Part shown: positions 42,117 through 51,700 of the stretch, piece after piece
Position numbering within the stretch: position 1 is the first letter of the stretch
How the letters are laid out: every line of letters begins with the position of its first letter
NCBI GenBank assembly: GCA_017744365.1
Contig: JAGIBL010000001.1
Coordinates: 1,175,416 to 1,239,415 of the forward strand
DNA length: 64,000 nucleotides
Source: Nocardioidaceae bacterium
GTDB taxonomy: Bacteria > Actinomycetota > Actinomycetes > Propionibacteriales > Nocardioidaceae
Direction: 5' to 3'
Made by a program: the position numbers and the translations under genes
The notes under the pieces: model-generated
Told to the model about the DNA's origin: nothing
What the model saw: only the letters and a program-made list of their open reading frames with translations
Database searches by the model: none

Positions 42117-42337
42117 CAGTCGCCGATCGACAGGTGCTCGACGAGACCGTCGAACTCCTCGTAGTCCCCGGTCTCCTCCAGGATCCGCGCGTCCGCCTCG
42201 GCCGTGAGCTGCTGCTGGTAGAGGTTGAGCGCCCGTACGACGACGGCTGCCCGGGAGCCTCCGCCCTGCCGCACCTGCTCGTCGACGTACGCCACCAGGT
42301 CGTCCGGCAGGCGAACAGCGATCTGGACGGTTGACAT
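42116..42337 (-). CDS. Ribbon-helix-helix antitoxin partner of MazF
   Basis: A 73-residue protein with a ribbon-helix-helix start (TVQIAVRLPDDLVAYVDEQVRQGGGSRAAVVVRALNLY) and an acidic C-terminal tail (LEETGDYEEFDGLVEHLSI) that would wrap the toxin. It is not the AbrB-type MazE but the CopG-like kind often paired with MazF in actinobacteria. It likely autoregulates through the TACCACGACGGTACCA region just upstream. Confidence 0.88.
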   Translation of the reverse strand: MSTVQIAVRLPDDLVAYVDEQVRQGGGSRAAVVVRALNLYQQQLTAEADARILEETGDYEEFDGLVEHLSIGD

Positions 42338-42413
42338 ACCACGACGGTACCAGACTGGGATTCACGCGCGGCTTCGTCGCGCCCGATCACCACCCGGAGA
42401 GCATCATGGGACC

Positions 42414-43238
42414 GTGCGCTTCCACCGGTACGTCGCCCTCGGCGACTCGCAGACCGAGGGCATGAACGATCTCGACGCCCACGGTGGGATCCGCGGCTGG
42501 GCGGACCGGTTCGCCGCCTATGTCGCGGAGGAGAGCCCCGGCCTGCTCTACGCGAACCTGGCCGTGCGCGGTTTCCGCACGGCCAGGATCCGGCAGACGC
42601 AGCTCGAGGCGGCGCTGGCGCTGCAGCCGGACCTGGCCAGCGTGATGGCCGGTGCCAACGACGTCCTGGGAGCCTTCGACCTGACCGCCACGATCACCGA
42701 TCTGGAGACGATGTACACCGAGCTGCGCGCGGTGGGCGCGACCGTGATCGGGTGCACGTTCCCCGACCCGGGCTCGACGTTCTCGATCGCGCGCCACCTC
42801 ACCCCGCGGGTCCGGGAGCTGAACGCCGCGATCCGCGAGGCGGCCGGCCGGCACGACGTGGTGCTCGTGGACTTCGAGGCCTACCCGGCGGTCAACGACC
42901 CGCGCTGGTGGAGCCATGACCGGCTGCACCTCAACACGGCCGGGCACACCCGGCTGGCGACGGCCTTCGCCGACGTCCTCGGCGTCCGGCCCGACCCGTC
43001 CTGGCGCGACCCGCTGCCGCCACTGTCGCCGCGCGCGTGGTGGCGCGGCCGCGCCGAGGACGCGCACTGGGTCGCCCGGTTCTGGGTCCCGTGGCTGGTG
43101 CGCCACCTGCGAGGACGGTCCACCGGTGACAACCGGGTGCCGAAGCGACCCGCGCTCGCGCCGGTCGAAGCCCTCGCGCCGCTGGATCCCTGGTCGATCA
43201 CCCCGCCGCCCGCACCCGGCAGGCCAGGTGCAGGGTGA
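42414..43238 (+). CDS. SGNH/GDSL family hydrolase
   Basis: A 274-residue esterase-like protein. Block I is YVALGDSQTEGM (nucleophile Ser), block III GANDVLGAFD and block V HDRLHLNTAGH (Asp-x-x-His). There is no signal peptide; a Trp/Arg-rich tail (WWRGRAEDAHWVARFWVPWL) is typical of an actinobacterial subgroup. GTG 42414. Its 3' end overlaps the convergent PucR gene by 41 bp. Confidence 0.9.
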   Translation: MRFHRYVALGDSQTEGMNDLDAHGGIRGWADRFAAYVAEESPGLLYANLAVRGFRTARIRQTQLEAALALQPDLASVMAGANDVLGAFDLTATITDLETMYTELRAVGATVIGCTFPDPGSTFSIARHLTPRVRELNAAIREAAGRHDVVLVDFEAYPAVNDPRWWSHDRLHLNTAGHTRLATAFADVLGVRPDPSWRDPLPPLSPRAWWRGRAEDAHWVARFWVPWLVRHLRGRSTGDNRVPKRPALAPVEALAPLDPWSITPPPAPGRPGAG

Positions 43239-44664
43239 ACCGGTCCCCCGGGCTCTCCAGGTCGAGGTCCAGCAGCGGCTGGAGCCGTCGGATCCGGTAG
43301 GTGACCGCGTTCGGGTGCAGGTGCAGCACCTTCGCGGCCCGGCTCGGTGAGCACTGCTCGTCGAGGTAGGCCAGCAGCGTCCGGACCGCCTGGTCGGACT
43401 TCTCCGGCCCTAGCTCGTCGAGCGGCGCGAGCACGTCGTCGAGCACCTTGCGGCTGGTCGGCGACGCGGCCAGCTCGGCGAGCACGCGGCTGATCCCGGT
43501 GCCGTCGAACTGGTGCGGCACCCGGGCGCGCTGCTTCTCCCGGGCGATGCTCGCGGCCATCCGGGCCTCGGTGACGGCGGTGCGCAGCCCGTCCACGCCC
43601 TGCCAGGGACCGCCCACGCCGACGTAGGTGTCGATCACGCCGTCGTTGCTGCCCAGCAGCCGGCCGAGCCCGTCGCGCAGGCCCGCGAGCAGCCGTTCCG
43701 GGCTGCCCTCGCTGGTCCCGGTGACGAGCAGGTTGCCGGTCACCGCGGCGATGTGCCAGGACCCGGACATCTCCCCGAACAGCTGCAGACCGGCCAGCTC
43801 GACCTGGCCGAGCTGGTGCCGCCGCCGGGCCAGCGCGTCGGCGTCGCTGGCGTCGGCCGGGCCCAGGTCGAGCCAGGCCGCGGCGTGGTGGGCCTCCAGC
43901 CTGAGCCCGGTACGGCGGGCCTGCTCGACCAGCGCCGGCAGGTGCCCGCTCTCCGCGAACGCCAGCTGCGCGATCACCTCGCCGCGGGTCTGGGTGGGCG
44001 CGAACAGCCGTGCCAGCTCGCGCTGCCGCGCCCGGGAGACGGCCGCCGCCACGATCGGCAGCGCCAGCTGGGCGGCCTCGTCGTCGGGGGCCCGCACGAC
44101 GCCCACCAGCTGCTCGCCCGCGAGCACGGCACCGGGGTCCGCCGCGGTGGCGTCCTCGGGTCCGACGTACGCGAAGTGCAGGCCGATCGCCGCTCCGGCC
44201 CGGTCGAGCAGCTCGGTGGCGTCCGCCTCGCCGTCGGCGAGCGCGGCCTGGACCGCCGCCAGCCGTTCCAGCGTCGCCGCTGCGGTGGTGGTGACCAGGC
44301 GGTCGAGCCGGATGATGAGCCGGGCGATGTCCGGGGTCTCCGGCGTGGTCAGCAGCACCAGCCCGGACCGCTCGGCCAGGTGCCGGCAGGTGCGCGGCAC
44401 CTCCGCCTTGCCGACGAACAGCAGCGCCGCGCAGCCGTGCGCGCCGGCCAGCCGGGTCGCGATGTCCAGCTCGTAGGCCGGCGCGTGGTCCGTCGCGCTG
44501 GTGGTCAGCACGACCAGACGGCCGCTGCCCTGGCCCTCCACGTCGGCCAGCCGCTCCACCGCGCGCACCCCGGAGATCGGCCGGCCCGGCGTGGGCCCGG
44601 CAAGCCAGTGCACGTCGAGATGATGGGTGTCGACCAGGTCCTGGGGCGTCGTCACGGGGCTCAT
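43198..44664 (-). CDS. PucR family transcriptional regulator
   Basis: A 488-residue regulator. The N-terminal part (about 1-120) matches the purine-catabolism PucR N-domain (ISGVRAVERLADVEGQGSGRLVVLTT). A middle region is GGDEF/CdaR-like, and the C-terminal PucR HTH is LLAYLDEQCSPSRAAKVLHLHPNAVTYRIRRLQ. Such regulators control catabolism of purines, allantoin and other nitrogen-rich rings. It is divergent from the DUF917/hydantoinase/ABC operon across 94 bp containing repeated half-sites, so that operon is the likely target. Confidence 0.9.
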   Translation of the reverse strand: MSPVTTPQDLVDTHHLDVHWLAGPTPGRPISGVRAVERLADVEGQGSGRLVVLTTSATDHAPAYELDIATRLAGAHGCAALLFVGKAEVPRTCRHLAERSGLVLLTTPETPDIARLIIRLDRLVTTTAAATLERLAAVQAALADGEADATELLDRAGAAIGLHFAYVGPEDATAADPGAVLAGEQLVGVVRAPDDEAAQLALPIVAAAVSRARQRELARLFAPTQTRGEVIAQLAFAESGHLPALVEQARRTGLRLEAHHAAAWLDLGPADASDADALARRRHQLGQVELAGLQLFGEMSGSWHIAAVTGNLLVTGTSEGSPERLLAGLRDGLGRLLGSNDGVIDTYVGVGGPWQGVDGLRTAVTEARMAASIAREKQRARVPHQFDGTGISRVLAELAASPTSRKVLDDVLAPLDELGPEKSDQAVRTLLAYLDEQCSPSRAAKVLHLHPNAVTYRIRRLQPLLDLDLESPGDRFTLHLACRVRAAG

Positions 44665-44672
44665 CGTCGCTG

Positions 44673-44710
44673 CTCTTGGCCTCGTTCCACAAGAGGGCTC
44701 GATTTCTTGT
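44673..44710. promoter_or_regulatory. Half-site cluster between pucR-like and DUF917 genes
   Basis: CTCTTG (44673-44678), ACAAGAG (44689-44695) and TTCTTGT (44704-44710) are three related half-sites in alternating orientation, forming two overlapping inverted repeats in the divergent promoter gap. Spacing between centres is about 16 bp. They are candidate sites for the adjacent PucR protein. Confidence 0.4.
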
Positions 44711-44758
44711 CGCGTGAACACATTGATGGTGATCCAGACCACTCGCAGAATCTCCGCC

Positions 44759-45853
44759 ATGCAACAGATCGACCACATCGACCTCGAGACGCTGTCGGCG
44801 CTCGGACGGGGCTGTGCGGTGCTGGGGACCGGGGGCGGTGGCGACGTGGGGTCGCCGCTCGTGGCCGTCGCGCACGCCCTGAAGGAGCGCGGCCCGGTGC
44901 CCGTCGTACGCCTGGAGGACCTGCCTGCGGACGCCTTGATCGCTCCCCTGTCCGGCATCGGCGCCCCGACCGTCAGCGTCGAGATGCTGCCCGGCGAGGC
45001 GGAGGTGCACCGGCTGCGCGCCGAGGCCGAGCGGTTCATGGGCCGGCCCCTGGCCGCCGTCATGTCCTCGGAGATCGGCGGCTCCAACGGCGTCGAGCCG
45101 GTGCTCTGGGCCTCGCTCCTCGGACTGCCGCTGCTGGACGCGGACGGCATGGGCCGGGCCTTCCCCGAGGTGCAGATGGTCTCGATGCACGTGGCCGGGC
45201 TGCCGGTCAACGTGGTCATCCTGGCCGACCTGGCCGGCAACGTGACCACCATCCAGCCGCTCGACGGGAACTGGTCCGAGCGGATCGCCCGCGCGGTTTG
45301 CGTCGCCGGTGGCGCGACCGCGCTGATGGCCGACTACGTCATCACCGCCGCGCAGGCCAAGGGCGCGGTCATCGAGGGCACCGTCACCCGAGCCGTCGAG
45401 CTCGGCCGGGCCACCGTCGGGGTCGCGGACCCGCTGAGCAGCCTGACCGAGGCGCTCGGCGCGCGCTCCCTGGTGACCGGGAAGATCGTCGACATCGAGC
45501 GCCGTACCGGCGGCGGCTTCGTCCGTGGCTCGGTCGTCATCGAGGAGATCGGCGGCCGGGACACGACGCCGGGCCGCCTGGTCCGCATCGAGATCCAGAA
45601 CGAGAACCTGGCCGTCTTCGAGGACGGCGACCTGCTCGCGAGCGTGCCGGACCTGATCTCGGTGGTGGACACCCAGAGCGCGCTGGCCATCTCGACCGAG
45701 TCGCTGCGCTACGGGCAGCGGGTGACCGTGCTGGCCTGGCCGTGCGACCCGCTGTGGCGCACCGAGCGCGGCCTCGAGGTCGCCGGCCCGCGGGCCTTCG
45801 GCTACGCCATCGACTACGTCCCCGTGGAAGAGATCGGAGCCCGCCTTGTCTGA
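44759..45853 (+). CDS. DUF917 family protein (S-methyl-thiohydantoin desulfurase-like)
   Basis: A 364-residue protein of the DUF917 family: GCAVLGTGGGGDVGSPL at the N-terminus, MSSEIGGSNGVEPVLWASLLGLPLLDADGMGRAFPEVQM in the middle, and a C-terminal domain with LISVVDTQSALAISTESLRYGQRV. The Gly-rich and GDADGMGRA-like segments are diagnostic. The family commonly sits beside, or is fused to, hydantoinase/oxoprolinase subunits; some members have been linked to desulfuration of S-methyl thiohydantoins. Here it overlaps the hydantoinase gene by 8 nt. Confidence 0.88.
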   Translation: MQQIDHIDLETLSALGRGCAVLGTGGGGDVGSPLVAVAHALKERGPVPVVRLEDLPADALIAPLSGIGAPTVSVEMLPGEAEVHRLRAEAERFMGRPLAAVMSSEIGGSNGVEPVLWASLLGLPLLDADGMGRAFPEVQMVSMHVAGLPVNVVILADLAGNVTTIQPLDGNWSERIARAVCVAGGATALMADYVITAAQAKGAVIEGTVTRAVELGRATVGVADPLSSLTEALGARSLVTGKIVDIERRTGGGFVRGSVVIEEIGGRDTTPGRLVRIEIQNENLAVFEDGDLLASVPDLISVVDTQSALAISTESLRYGQRVTVLAWPCDPLWRTERGLEVAGPRAFGYAIDYVPVEEIGARLV

Positions 45854-47426
45854 GTCAGCCCTGTCCGAGCACGGGAACCTGCGCATCGGCATCGACGTCG
45901 GTGGCACCAACACCGACGCCGCCGTCCTGGACGCGAACGACACCATCCGTGCCTGGACCAAGGCGCCCACCAGCACCGACGTCACCACCGGCATCCGCCA
46001 GGCGCTGGCCGACGTGCTCGGGCAGCTCGGCCCGGACGTGTCCCGGGTCCGCCAGGTGATGCTCGGCACCACGCACGCCACCAACGCCATCCTCGAGCGC
46101 CGCGCGCTCGGGCGGGTGGCGGTGCTGCGGATCGCGGGGCCGGCCACCCTGTCCGTCCCGCCGCTGGCGGCCTGGCCCGAGGACCTGCGCCAGGCGGCCT
46201 CGTCCGGCACCGCGATCGTCTCCGGCGGCTACCTGGTCGACGGCTACCCGCTGGCGCCCTTCGACACCGACGCCGCGGTGCGCTTCCTCGAGTCGGTCGC
46301 CGAGAACACCGACGCGGTCGCCATCGCCGGCCTGTTCAGCCCCGCCTTCCGCGACCAGGAGCTGGAGGCCGCCGAGCTGGTCGCCAAGACCCTCGGGTAC
46401 GACGTGCCGGTCACCATGAGCCACGAGCTGGGCAGCCTGGGCCTGGTCGAGCGCGAGAACGCGGCGGTGCTCAACGCGGCGCTGTACTCGGTGGCCGGCG
46501 ACGTCACCCGGGCCCTGGTCCGCGCGCTCGACGAGCACCGGCTCGACGTCACCTGCTACTTCGCCCAGAACGACGGCACCCTGATGGCCGTCGACCACGC
46601 CGAGCGCTACCCGGTGCTCACCATCGGCTCCGGCCCGGCGAACTCGATCCGCGGCGCGGCGTACCTGTCCGGCCTCCAGGACGCGATCGTGGTCGACGTC
46701 GGCGGCACCTCCAGCGACTTCGGGGTCCTCAAGAGCGGCTTCCCGCGCGAGTCCGCGCTCGCCGTCGACATCGGCGGGGTGACCACCAACTTCCGGATGC
46801 CCGACGTCCTCGCGGTCGCGCTCGGCGGCGGCACCATCCTCTCCGGTACGTCGGACGCGCCGGTGCTCGGGCCGGAGTCGGTCGGCTACCGGATCCGCGA
46901 GCGTGGCCTGGTCTTCGGCGGCGACACCCCGACCCTGACGGACGCCGCGGTGGCGGCAGGGCGCACCGAGATCGACGGCCACGGCCTCAAGAGCCGCAAG
47001 CACGCCGACCTGTTCGCCGCCGCCCTGGCCGAGTCCGACCGCCGACTGGCCGACGCCATCGACGCGGTCTCGCTCGGCAAGCACGACAGCGACCTGGTCG
47101 CGGTCGGTGGCGGGGCCTTCCTGGTGCCCGACGAGCTGCCCGGCGCGGCCCGGGTGATCCGGCCCGACCACGGCCAGGTGGCCAACGCCGTCGGCGCCGC
47201 GATCGCGCTGGCCAGCGGCTGGTGGGAGACGATCATCCCCGCTGGCGACGGCCGTCGCGCCGCCATCGACGAGGCCTCCGACGTGGCCCGCCGCCGCGCC
47301 GTGCAGGCGGGCGCGGTCGCCGAGTCGGTGGAGATCGTCGAGATCGCCGAGGTGCCGCTCTCCTACCTCCCGCAACCCTCGATCCGCCTGTCGGTCAAGG
47401 CCGCAGGCCCTCTCGGACACGTCTGA
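45846..47426 (+). CDS. Hydantoinase/oxoprolinase family protein (HyuA-like)
   Basis: A 526-residue ASKHA-fold enzyme subunit with GIDVGGTNTDAAVLD at the N-terminus (phosphate 1 loop), VMLGTTHATNAILER, TIGSGPANSIRGAAYLSG, IVVDVGGTSSDFGVL (second ATP loop) and VAVGGGAFLVPDE. It is an ATP-dependent ring opener of hydantoin- or 5-oxoproline-like cyclic amides. It is shorter than HyuA proper (about 650-700) and no HyuB partner is in the window; the DUF917 protein may take that place. TTG start with GGAG 6 nt upstream. Confidence 0.88.
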   Translation: MSESALSEHGNLRIGIDVGGTNTDAAVLDANDTIRAWTKAPTSTDVTTGIRQALADVLGQLGPDVSRVRQVMLGTTHATNAILERRALGRVAVLRIAGPATLSVPPLAAWPEDLRQAASSGTAIVSGGYLVDGYPLAPFDTDAAVRFLESVAENTDAVAIAGLFSPAFRDQELEAAELVAKTLGYDVPVTMSHELGSLGLVERENAAVLNAALYSVAGDVTRALVRALDEHRLDVTCYFAQNDGTLMAVDHAERYPVLTIGSGPANSIRGAAYLSGLQDAIVVDVGGTSSDFGVLKSGFPRESALAVDIGGVTTNFRMPDVLAVALGGGTILSGTSDAPVLGPESVGYRIRERGLVFGGDTPTLTDAAVAAGRTEIDGHGLKSRKHADLFAAALAESDRRLADAIDAVSLGKHDSDLVAVGGGAFLVPDELPGAARVIRPDHGQVANAVGAAIALASGWWETIIPAGDGRRAAIDEASDVARRRAVQAGAVAESVEIVEIAEVPLSYLPQPSIRLSVKAAGPLGHV

Positions 47427-47455
47427 CCAGCATGCCGACCTCGTTGGGAGCCCCC

Positions 47456-49045
47456 ATGAAACGCACACCCCTGTTGACCCTGACCGGCCTGCTGGTTGCT
47501 GTCCTCGCGCTCGCCGGCTGCGGCAGCACGCGCGCCCCCGGCGGTGGCGGTGGCAGCGGCGCCGGTGACACCTTCACCTACGCCTTCCACCTCAACGTCG
47601 TCACCGAGTGGGACCCGGCCGTCTCCTACTCCAACGAGTCCATCGCGATGGCCAACATCTACGAGTCGCTGACCCGGTACGACGCCACCACCAAGAAGGT
47701 GCTGCCGGTGCTCGCGACGAAGTGGGACAAGTCGGCGGACGGGAAGACCTGGACGTTCACGCTGCGCGACGGCGTCACCTTCCACTCCGGACGCAAGCTG
47801 GACTCGACCGCGGTCAAGGAGGCCATCGAGCGGACCAAGAAGCTGGCCGCCGGCGCGGCCTACATCTGGGACCCGGTCGCCTCGATCGCGACCCCGTCGC
47901 CGACGTCGGTGGTCTTCACGCTGAAGTACCCCGTCGCGCTCGACCTCGTCGCCTCCTCCGGGTACGGCGCGTACATCTACGACACGACGGCAGCCGGCAG
48001 CGGCGACCTCGCGGCCTGGTTCAAGACCCCGCACGACGCCGGCACCGGCCCCTACACCGTGGCCAGCTGGCAGGCCGGCGCCGAGACCGAGCTCAAGCTC
48101 TCCGCGTACGACGACTACTGGGGCGGCTGGGAGAAGGACCAGTACAAGAACGTCGCCTTCCGGGTGACCCCCGAGATCACCACGGCCTGGCAGCTGCTGC
48201 AGCGCGGCGACGTCTCCTTCGTGGACCGGCTCACCCCGCAGCTGTTCGCGCAGGCAGCCAAGACCGACGGCCTGGCGACCAGCGAGTCCACCTCCTTCCA
48301 GAACCTGGTCGCGCTCTACAACACCGCGTCCGGGCCGCTGGCCGACGTGCGGGTGCGCCGCGCGGTGCAGCTGCTCACCGACACCGACGCCGTGGTCAGC
48401 GCTCTGCACGGCGCCGTCGCCCCCGCCGACAGCCTGATCCCCGCCGGCCTGCTCGGCGAGGGACCAGTCGGCGTGAAGCCGGACGCGGCCGAGGCGAAGA
48501 AGCTGCTCGCCGAGGCCGGTTACGGCTCCGGCCACCCGCTGCGGCTGCGGCTCACCTACGCCCAGGGCGACAAGGACCAGTCGATCTACGTCACCCTGCT
48601 GGGCTCGGCGCTCAAGCAGGCCGGGGTCAAGCTGGATGCGCGCCCGATGCAGTGGGACGCCCAGTGGAGCCAGGCGAAGAGCCCGAACGCCAAGCAGCGC
48701 CAGGACGTGTTCGTCATGTACTGGTACCCCGACTACGCCGACCCGTACTCCTGGTTCGTGAACCTGTTCAAGAGCGCGAAGGAGCCGTACTTCAACCTCT
48801 CCTACCTCGACGACCCGGCCGTGGACGCCACCATCGACAAGCTGCCGATGCTGACCGCGACCTCGCCCGACCAGGCGGCGGCCGACTACCGGTCGGTGCA
48901 GCAGCGGATCATCGTCGAGGACGCCGCGGTCACCCCGCTCTACGTCCTCAACGACCAGCGCGCGTACCGCTCGGACTTCACCGGCTACGCCGACAACCCG
49001 GCGTACCCGAACGTCGTCTTCGTCCACGACCTGCACGTCAAGTGA
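47456..49045 (+). CDS. ABC transporter substrate-binding lipoprotein (peptide/nickel type)
   Basis: A 529-residue lipoprotein: the signal with lipobox LALAGC places the acylated Cys at residue 22. The rest is an SBP_bac_5 protein (NIYESLTRYDATTKKVLPVLATKW, GKTWTFTLRDGVTFHSGRKL, GTGPYTVASWQAG). The family binds oligopeptides, glutathione, opines or other amides. TTGGGAG 5-6 nt upstream favours ATG 47456 over ATG 47432. It feeds the permease pair encoded directly downstream. Confidence 0.93.
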   Translation: MKRTPLLTLTGLLVAVLALAGCGSTRAPGGGGGSGAGDTFTYAFHLNVVTEWDPAVSYSNESIAMANIYESLTRYDATTKKVLPVLATKWDKSADGKTWTFTLRDGVTFHSGRKLDSTAVKEAIERTKKLAAGAAYIWDPVASIATPSPTSVVFTLKYPVALDLVASSGYGAYIYDTTAAGSGDLAAWFKTPHDAGTGPYTVASWQAGAETELKLSAYDDYWGGWEKDQYKNVAFRVTPEITTAWQLLQRGDVSFVDRLTPQLFAQAAKTDGLATSESTSFQNLVALYNTASGPLADVRVRRAVQLLTDTDAVVSALHGAVAPADSLIPAGLLGEGPVGVKPDAAEAKKLLAEAGYGSGHPLRLRLTYAQGDKDQSIYVTLLGSALKQAGVKLDARPMQWDAQWSQAKSPNAKQRQDVFVMYWYPDYADPYSWFVNLFKSAKEPYFNLSYLDDPAVDATIDKLPMLTATSPDQAAADYRSVQQRIIVEDAAVTPLYVLNDQRAYRSDFTGYADNPAYPNVVFVHDLHVK

Positions 49046-50058
49046 GAACGCTGCTCCTGCGCCGGGTCGGCCACGCCGCGCTGGTCGTGGCCGGGGTGGT
49101 CTGCCTGACCTTCCTGCTGGCCCGCCGGCTACCCGGCGACGAGGCGGTGACCGCGACCGGCGCCCGCGCCACCAAGGAACAGCTCGCGGCGGCGCGGGAG
49201 CGGCTCGGACTCGACGACGCCCTGCCGGTCCAGCTGTGGCACTACCTGACCGGGCTCCTGCACGGAGACCTCGGCACCAGCCTGCACACCCGGCAGCCGG
49301 TGCTCGACGACCTGCGGCGGGCGCTGCCGGCCTCGCTGGAGCTGGTCGGCGCGGCGATGGTGCTGGCGGTGCTGGTCGGGCTGCCGCTGGGCGTGCTCGG
49401 CGCCCGGTTCGCCCGGCGCGGCACGGACCTGGCGGTGCGCACCGGCTCGATGCTGCTGGTCTCGGTGCCGGTGTTCTGGCTGGCGCTGGCGCTGCAGCTG
49501 CTGCTGGCCACCAAGCTCGGCTGGTTCCCGGTGGCCGGCGAGTACGACCGCTCGCTGGACAGCTCCTCGCCGCTGACCGTGTTCACCAACGTGACCGCGC
49601 TCGACGCCCTGGTCACCGGGAACTGGACGGTTCTGGGCAGCACCCTGCACCACCTGGTCCTCCCGGCCGTGGTGGTCGCCGCCTACCCGATCGGCGTGGT
49701 CGCGCAGATGACCCGGGCGGCGCTCATCGAGGAGAGCCAGCAGGACCACGTGCGGATGGAGCGCGCACTGGGTTTCCGGCCGCTGGAGATCCTGCTGCGG
49801 TTCTCGCTGCGGCCGGCCATCGGGCCGGTGCTGACGCTGCTGGCCCTGGTCTTCGCCTACACCCTGGTCAACAGCGTGCTGGTCGAGGCGATCTTCAACT
49901 GGCCCGGGATGGGCACCTACACCGCGGACGCGATCCGCTCGGTGGACACCCCGGCCATCGCCGGGGTCACCCTGGTCGTCGCGCTCGTCTACGTCGTCGG
50001 CAACCTCGCCGTCGACCTGGCCCAGATCCTCATCGACCCGAGAGCGAGGCAGCGATGA
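49042..50058 (+). CDS. ABC transporter permease, DppB/OppB type
   Basis: A 338-residue inner-membrane protein with about six helices and the N-terminal hallmark LLLRRVGHAALVVAGVVCLTFLLARRLPGDEA, DLGTSLHTRQPV, and the EAA-loop region MTRAALIEESQQDHVRMERALGF. GTG start overlapping the lipoprotein stop (GTGA). Normal length for the family. Confidence 0.93.
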   Translation: MRTLLLRRVGHAALVVAGVVCLTFLLARRLPGDEAVTATGARATKEQLAAARERLGLDDALPVQLWHYLTGLLHGDLGTSLHTRQPVLDDLRRALPASLELVGAAMVLAVLVGLPLGVLGARFARRGTDLAVRTGSMLLVSVPVFWLALALQLLLATKLGWFPVAGEYDRSLDSSSPLTVFTNVTALDALVTGNWTVLGSTLHHLVLPAVVVAAYPIGVVAQMTRAALIEESQQDHVRMERALGFRPLEILLRFSLRPAIGPVLTLLALVFAYTLVNSVLVEAIFNWPGMGTYTADAIRSVDTPAIAGVTLVVALVYVVGNLAVDLAQILIDPRARQR

Positions 50059-50915
50059 GTGCCGTCCTTCCGGTCGCGCGGCTGCGCTCGCTGGCCCGCC
50101 GCGACGTGCTCGCGACGATCGCCGCGGTCGCGCTGGCGGTGATCGTGCTCGCTGCCCTGCTGGCACCGTGGCTGTCGCCGTACCCCGCGGACGGGACCAG
50201 CGCCACCCACCCCGCCGACTCGCTGCTGGGCCCGACGGGCTCGCACTGGATGGGCACCGACGCGGTCGGACGCGACGTGCTCACCCGGATCCTGTACGGC
50301 GCACGCACCTCGCTGCTCATCGTGGCCGCGGTGCTGGCGATCTCGGCGTTCGCCGGCGTGCTGCTCGGGTGCATCGCCGGGTACGCCGGCGGCTGGGTCG
50401 GGGACGTGATCATGCGCGTCACCGACGTCTTCCTGGCCTTCCCCGCGCTGCTGCTCTCGCTGGCGCTGGCGGTGATCCTGCGCCCGGGCGTCGGCACCGC
50501 GATCATCGCGATCGCGGCCACCTGGTGGCCCTGGTACGCCCGGCTCTCCTGCGCCGCGGCCCAGGCGGTCCGCGGTCGCGCGTACGTCGACTCGGCACGC
50601 TGCCTCGGGCTGCCGCGCTGGCGGATCGTGCTCGAGCACGTGCTGCCGAACTCGCTGACCCCGGTGATCGTGCAGCTCTCCCTCGACGCCGGCGGCGTGA
50701 TCCTGACCGCGGCGGCGCTCTCCTATCTCGGCCTCGGTGCGGTCGAGCCGACCAGCGAGTGGGGCCTGATGGTGCAGCAGGGACAGGAGAGCTTCACCAC
50801 CGAGTGGTGGGTGGTGACCTTCCCGGGCCTGGCGATCCTGGTGACCGCGTTCTGCTTCAACATGCTCGGCGAGGGACTGCGCCAGGCGCTCGACCCGCGG
50901 CGGGTGATCCGATGA
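50055..50915 (+). CDS. ABC transporter permease, DppC/OppC type
   Basis: A 286-residue inner-membrane partner of the previous permease. It has the family pattern PADSLLGPTGSHWMGTDAVGRDVLTRILYGARTSL, RVTDVFLAFPALLLSLAL, and the EAA-loop region AYVDSARCLGLPRWRIVLEHVLPNS. Overlaps both neighbours by 4 nt. Confidence 0.94.
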   Translation: MSAVLPVARLRSLARRDVLATIAAVALAVIVLAALLAPWLSPYPADGTSATHPADSLLGPTGSHWMGTDAVGRDVLTRILYGARTSLLIVAAVLAISAFAGVLLGCIAGYAGGWVGDVIMRVTDVFLAFPALLLSLALAVILRPGVGTAIIAIAATWWPWYARLSCAAAQAVRGRAYVDSARCLGLPRWRIVLEHVLPNSLTPVIVQLSLDAGGVILTAAALSYLGLGAVEPTSEWGLMVQQGQESFTTEWWVVTFPGLAILVTAFCFNMLGEGLRQALDPRRVIR

Positions 50916-51700
50916 GCGGCGATCCGGTCCTCGACGTCACCGAGCTCAGCGTCGCGTACGGCGACCGCACGGTCTCGACCATCCCGGCGCTCACGGTCGC
51001 GCCCGGCGAGGTCGTGGCGATCGTCGGCGAGAGCGGCTCGGGCAAGTCGACCGCGCTGATGGCGATCCTCGGCCTGCTCGGCGGCACCGCGGCCCGCGTC
51101 GAGGGCTCGGTCCGCGTGCTCGGCACCGAGGTGGTCGGCGCGAGCGAGAAGGCGCTGCGGCCGCTGCGCGGGTCGCGGATGGCGCTAGTGATGCAGAGCC
51201 CTCAAGCGTCGCTGAACCCGACGATGCGGCTGGGCCGGCTGCTGCGCCGCGCGCTGAAGCGGCACGGGGTCCCGGCCGCCGAGGCCGAGGCGCGGATCGC
51301 CGACGCCACCCGGGCGGTCGGCCTCGACGAAGCGCTGCTGCAGCGGTTCCCGCACCAGGTCTCCGGCGGTCAGGCGCAGCGCTTCGCGATCGCGCTCGCG
51401 GTCTGCCTGGGTGCCGAGCTGATCGCCGCAGACGAACCGACCAGCGCCCTGGACGCGACCGTGCAGCTCGACGTGCTCGCGCTGGTGCGCCGGCTGGCCG
51501 AGGAGCGCGGCGCCGCCTGGCTGGTGGTCGCGCACGACCTGGCGCTGGTCTCGATGATCGCCGACCACGTGCTGGTGATGCGCGACGGCGAGGTCGTCGA
51601 GAGCGGTCCGGCCCGCACGGTGCTGGCCGACCCACGGCACGAGTACACCCGGGCGCTGCTGGCCGCCTCCCCCACGCTGCCCACCGGAGGTGCCCGATGA
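50912..51700 (+). CDS. ABC transporter ATP-binding protein, DppD/OppD type
   Basis: A 262-residue ATPase: Walker A GESGSGKSTALM, Q-loop MQSPQASLNP, signature QVSGGQAQRFAIA, Walker B LIAADEPTSALDATVQ and switch His AHDLALV. It is shorter than OppD (about 330) and lacks the C-terminal iron-sulfur/regulatory tail. Co-transcribed with its partner. Confidence 0.94.
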   Translation: MSGDPVLDVTELSVAYGDRTVSTIPALTVAPGEVVAIVGESGSGKSTALMAILGLLGGTAARVEGSVRVLGTEVVGASEKALRPLRGSRMALVMQSPQASLNPTMRLGRLLRRALKRHGVPAAEAEARIADATRAVGLDEALLQRFPHQVSGGQAQRFAIALAVCLGAELIAADEPTSALDATVQLDVLALVRRLAEERGAAWLVVAHDLALVSMIADHVLVMRDGEVVESGPARTVLADPRHEYTRALLAASPTLPTGGAR

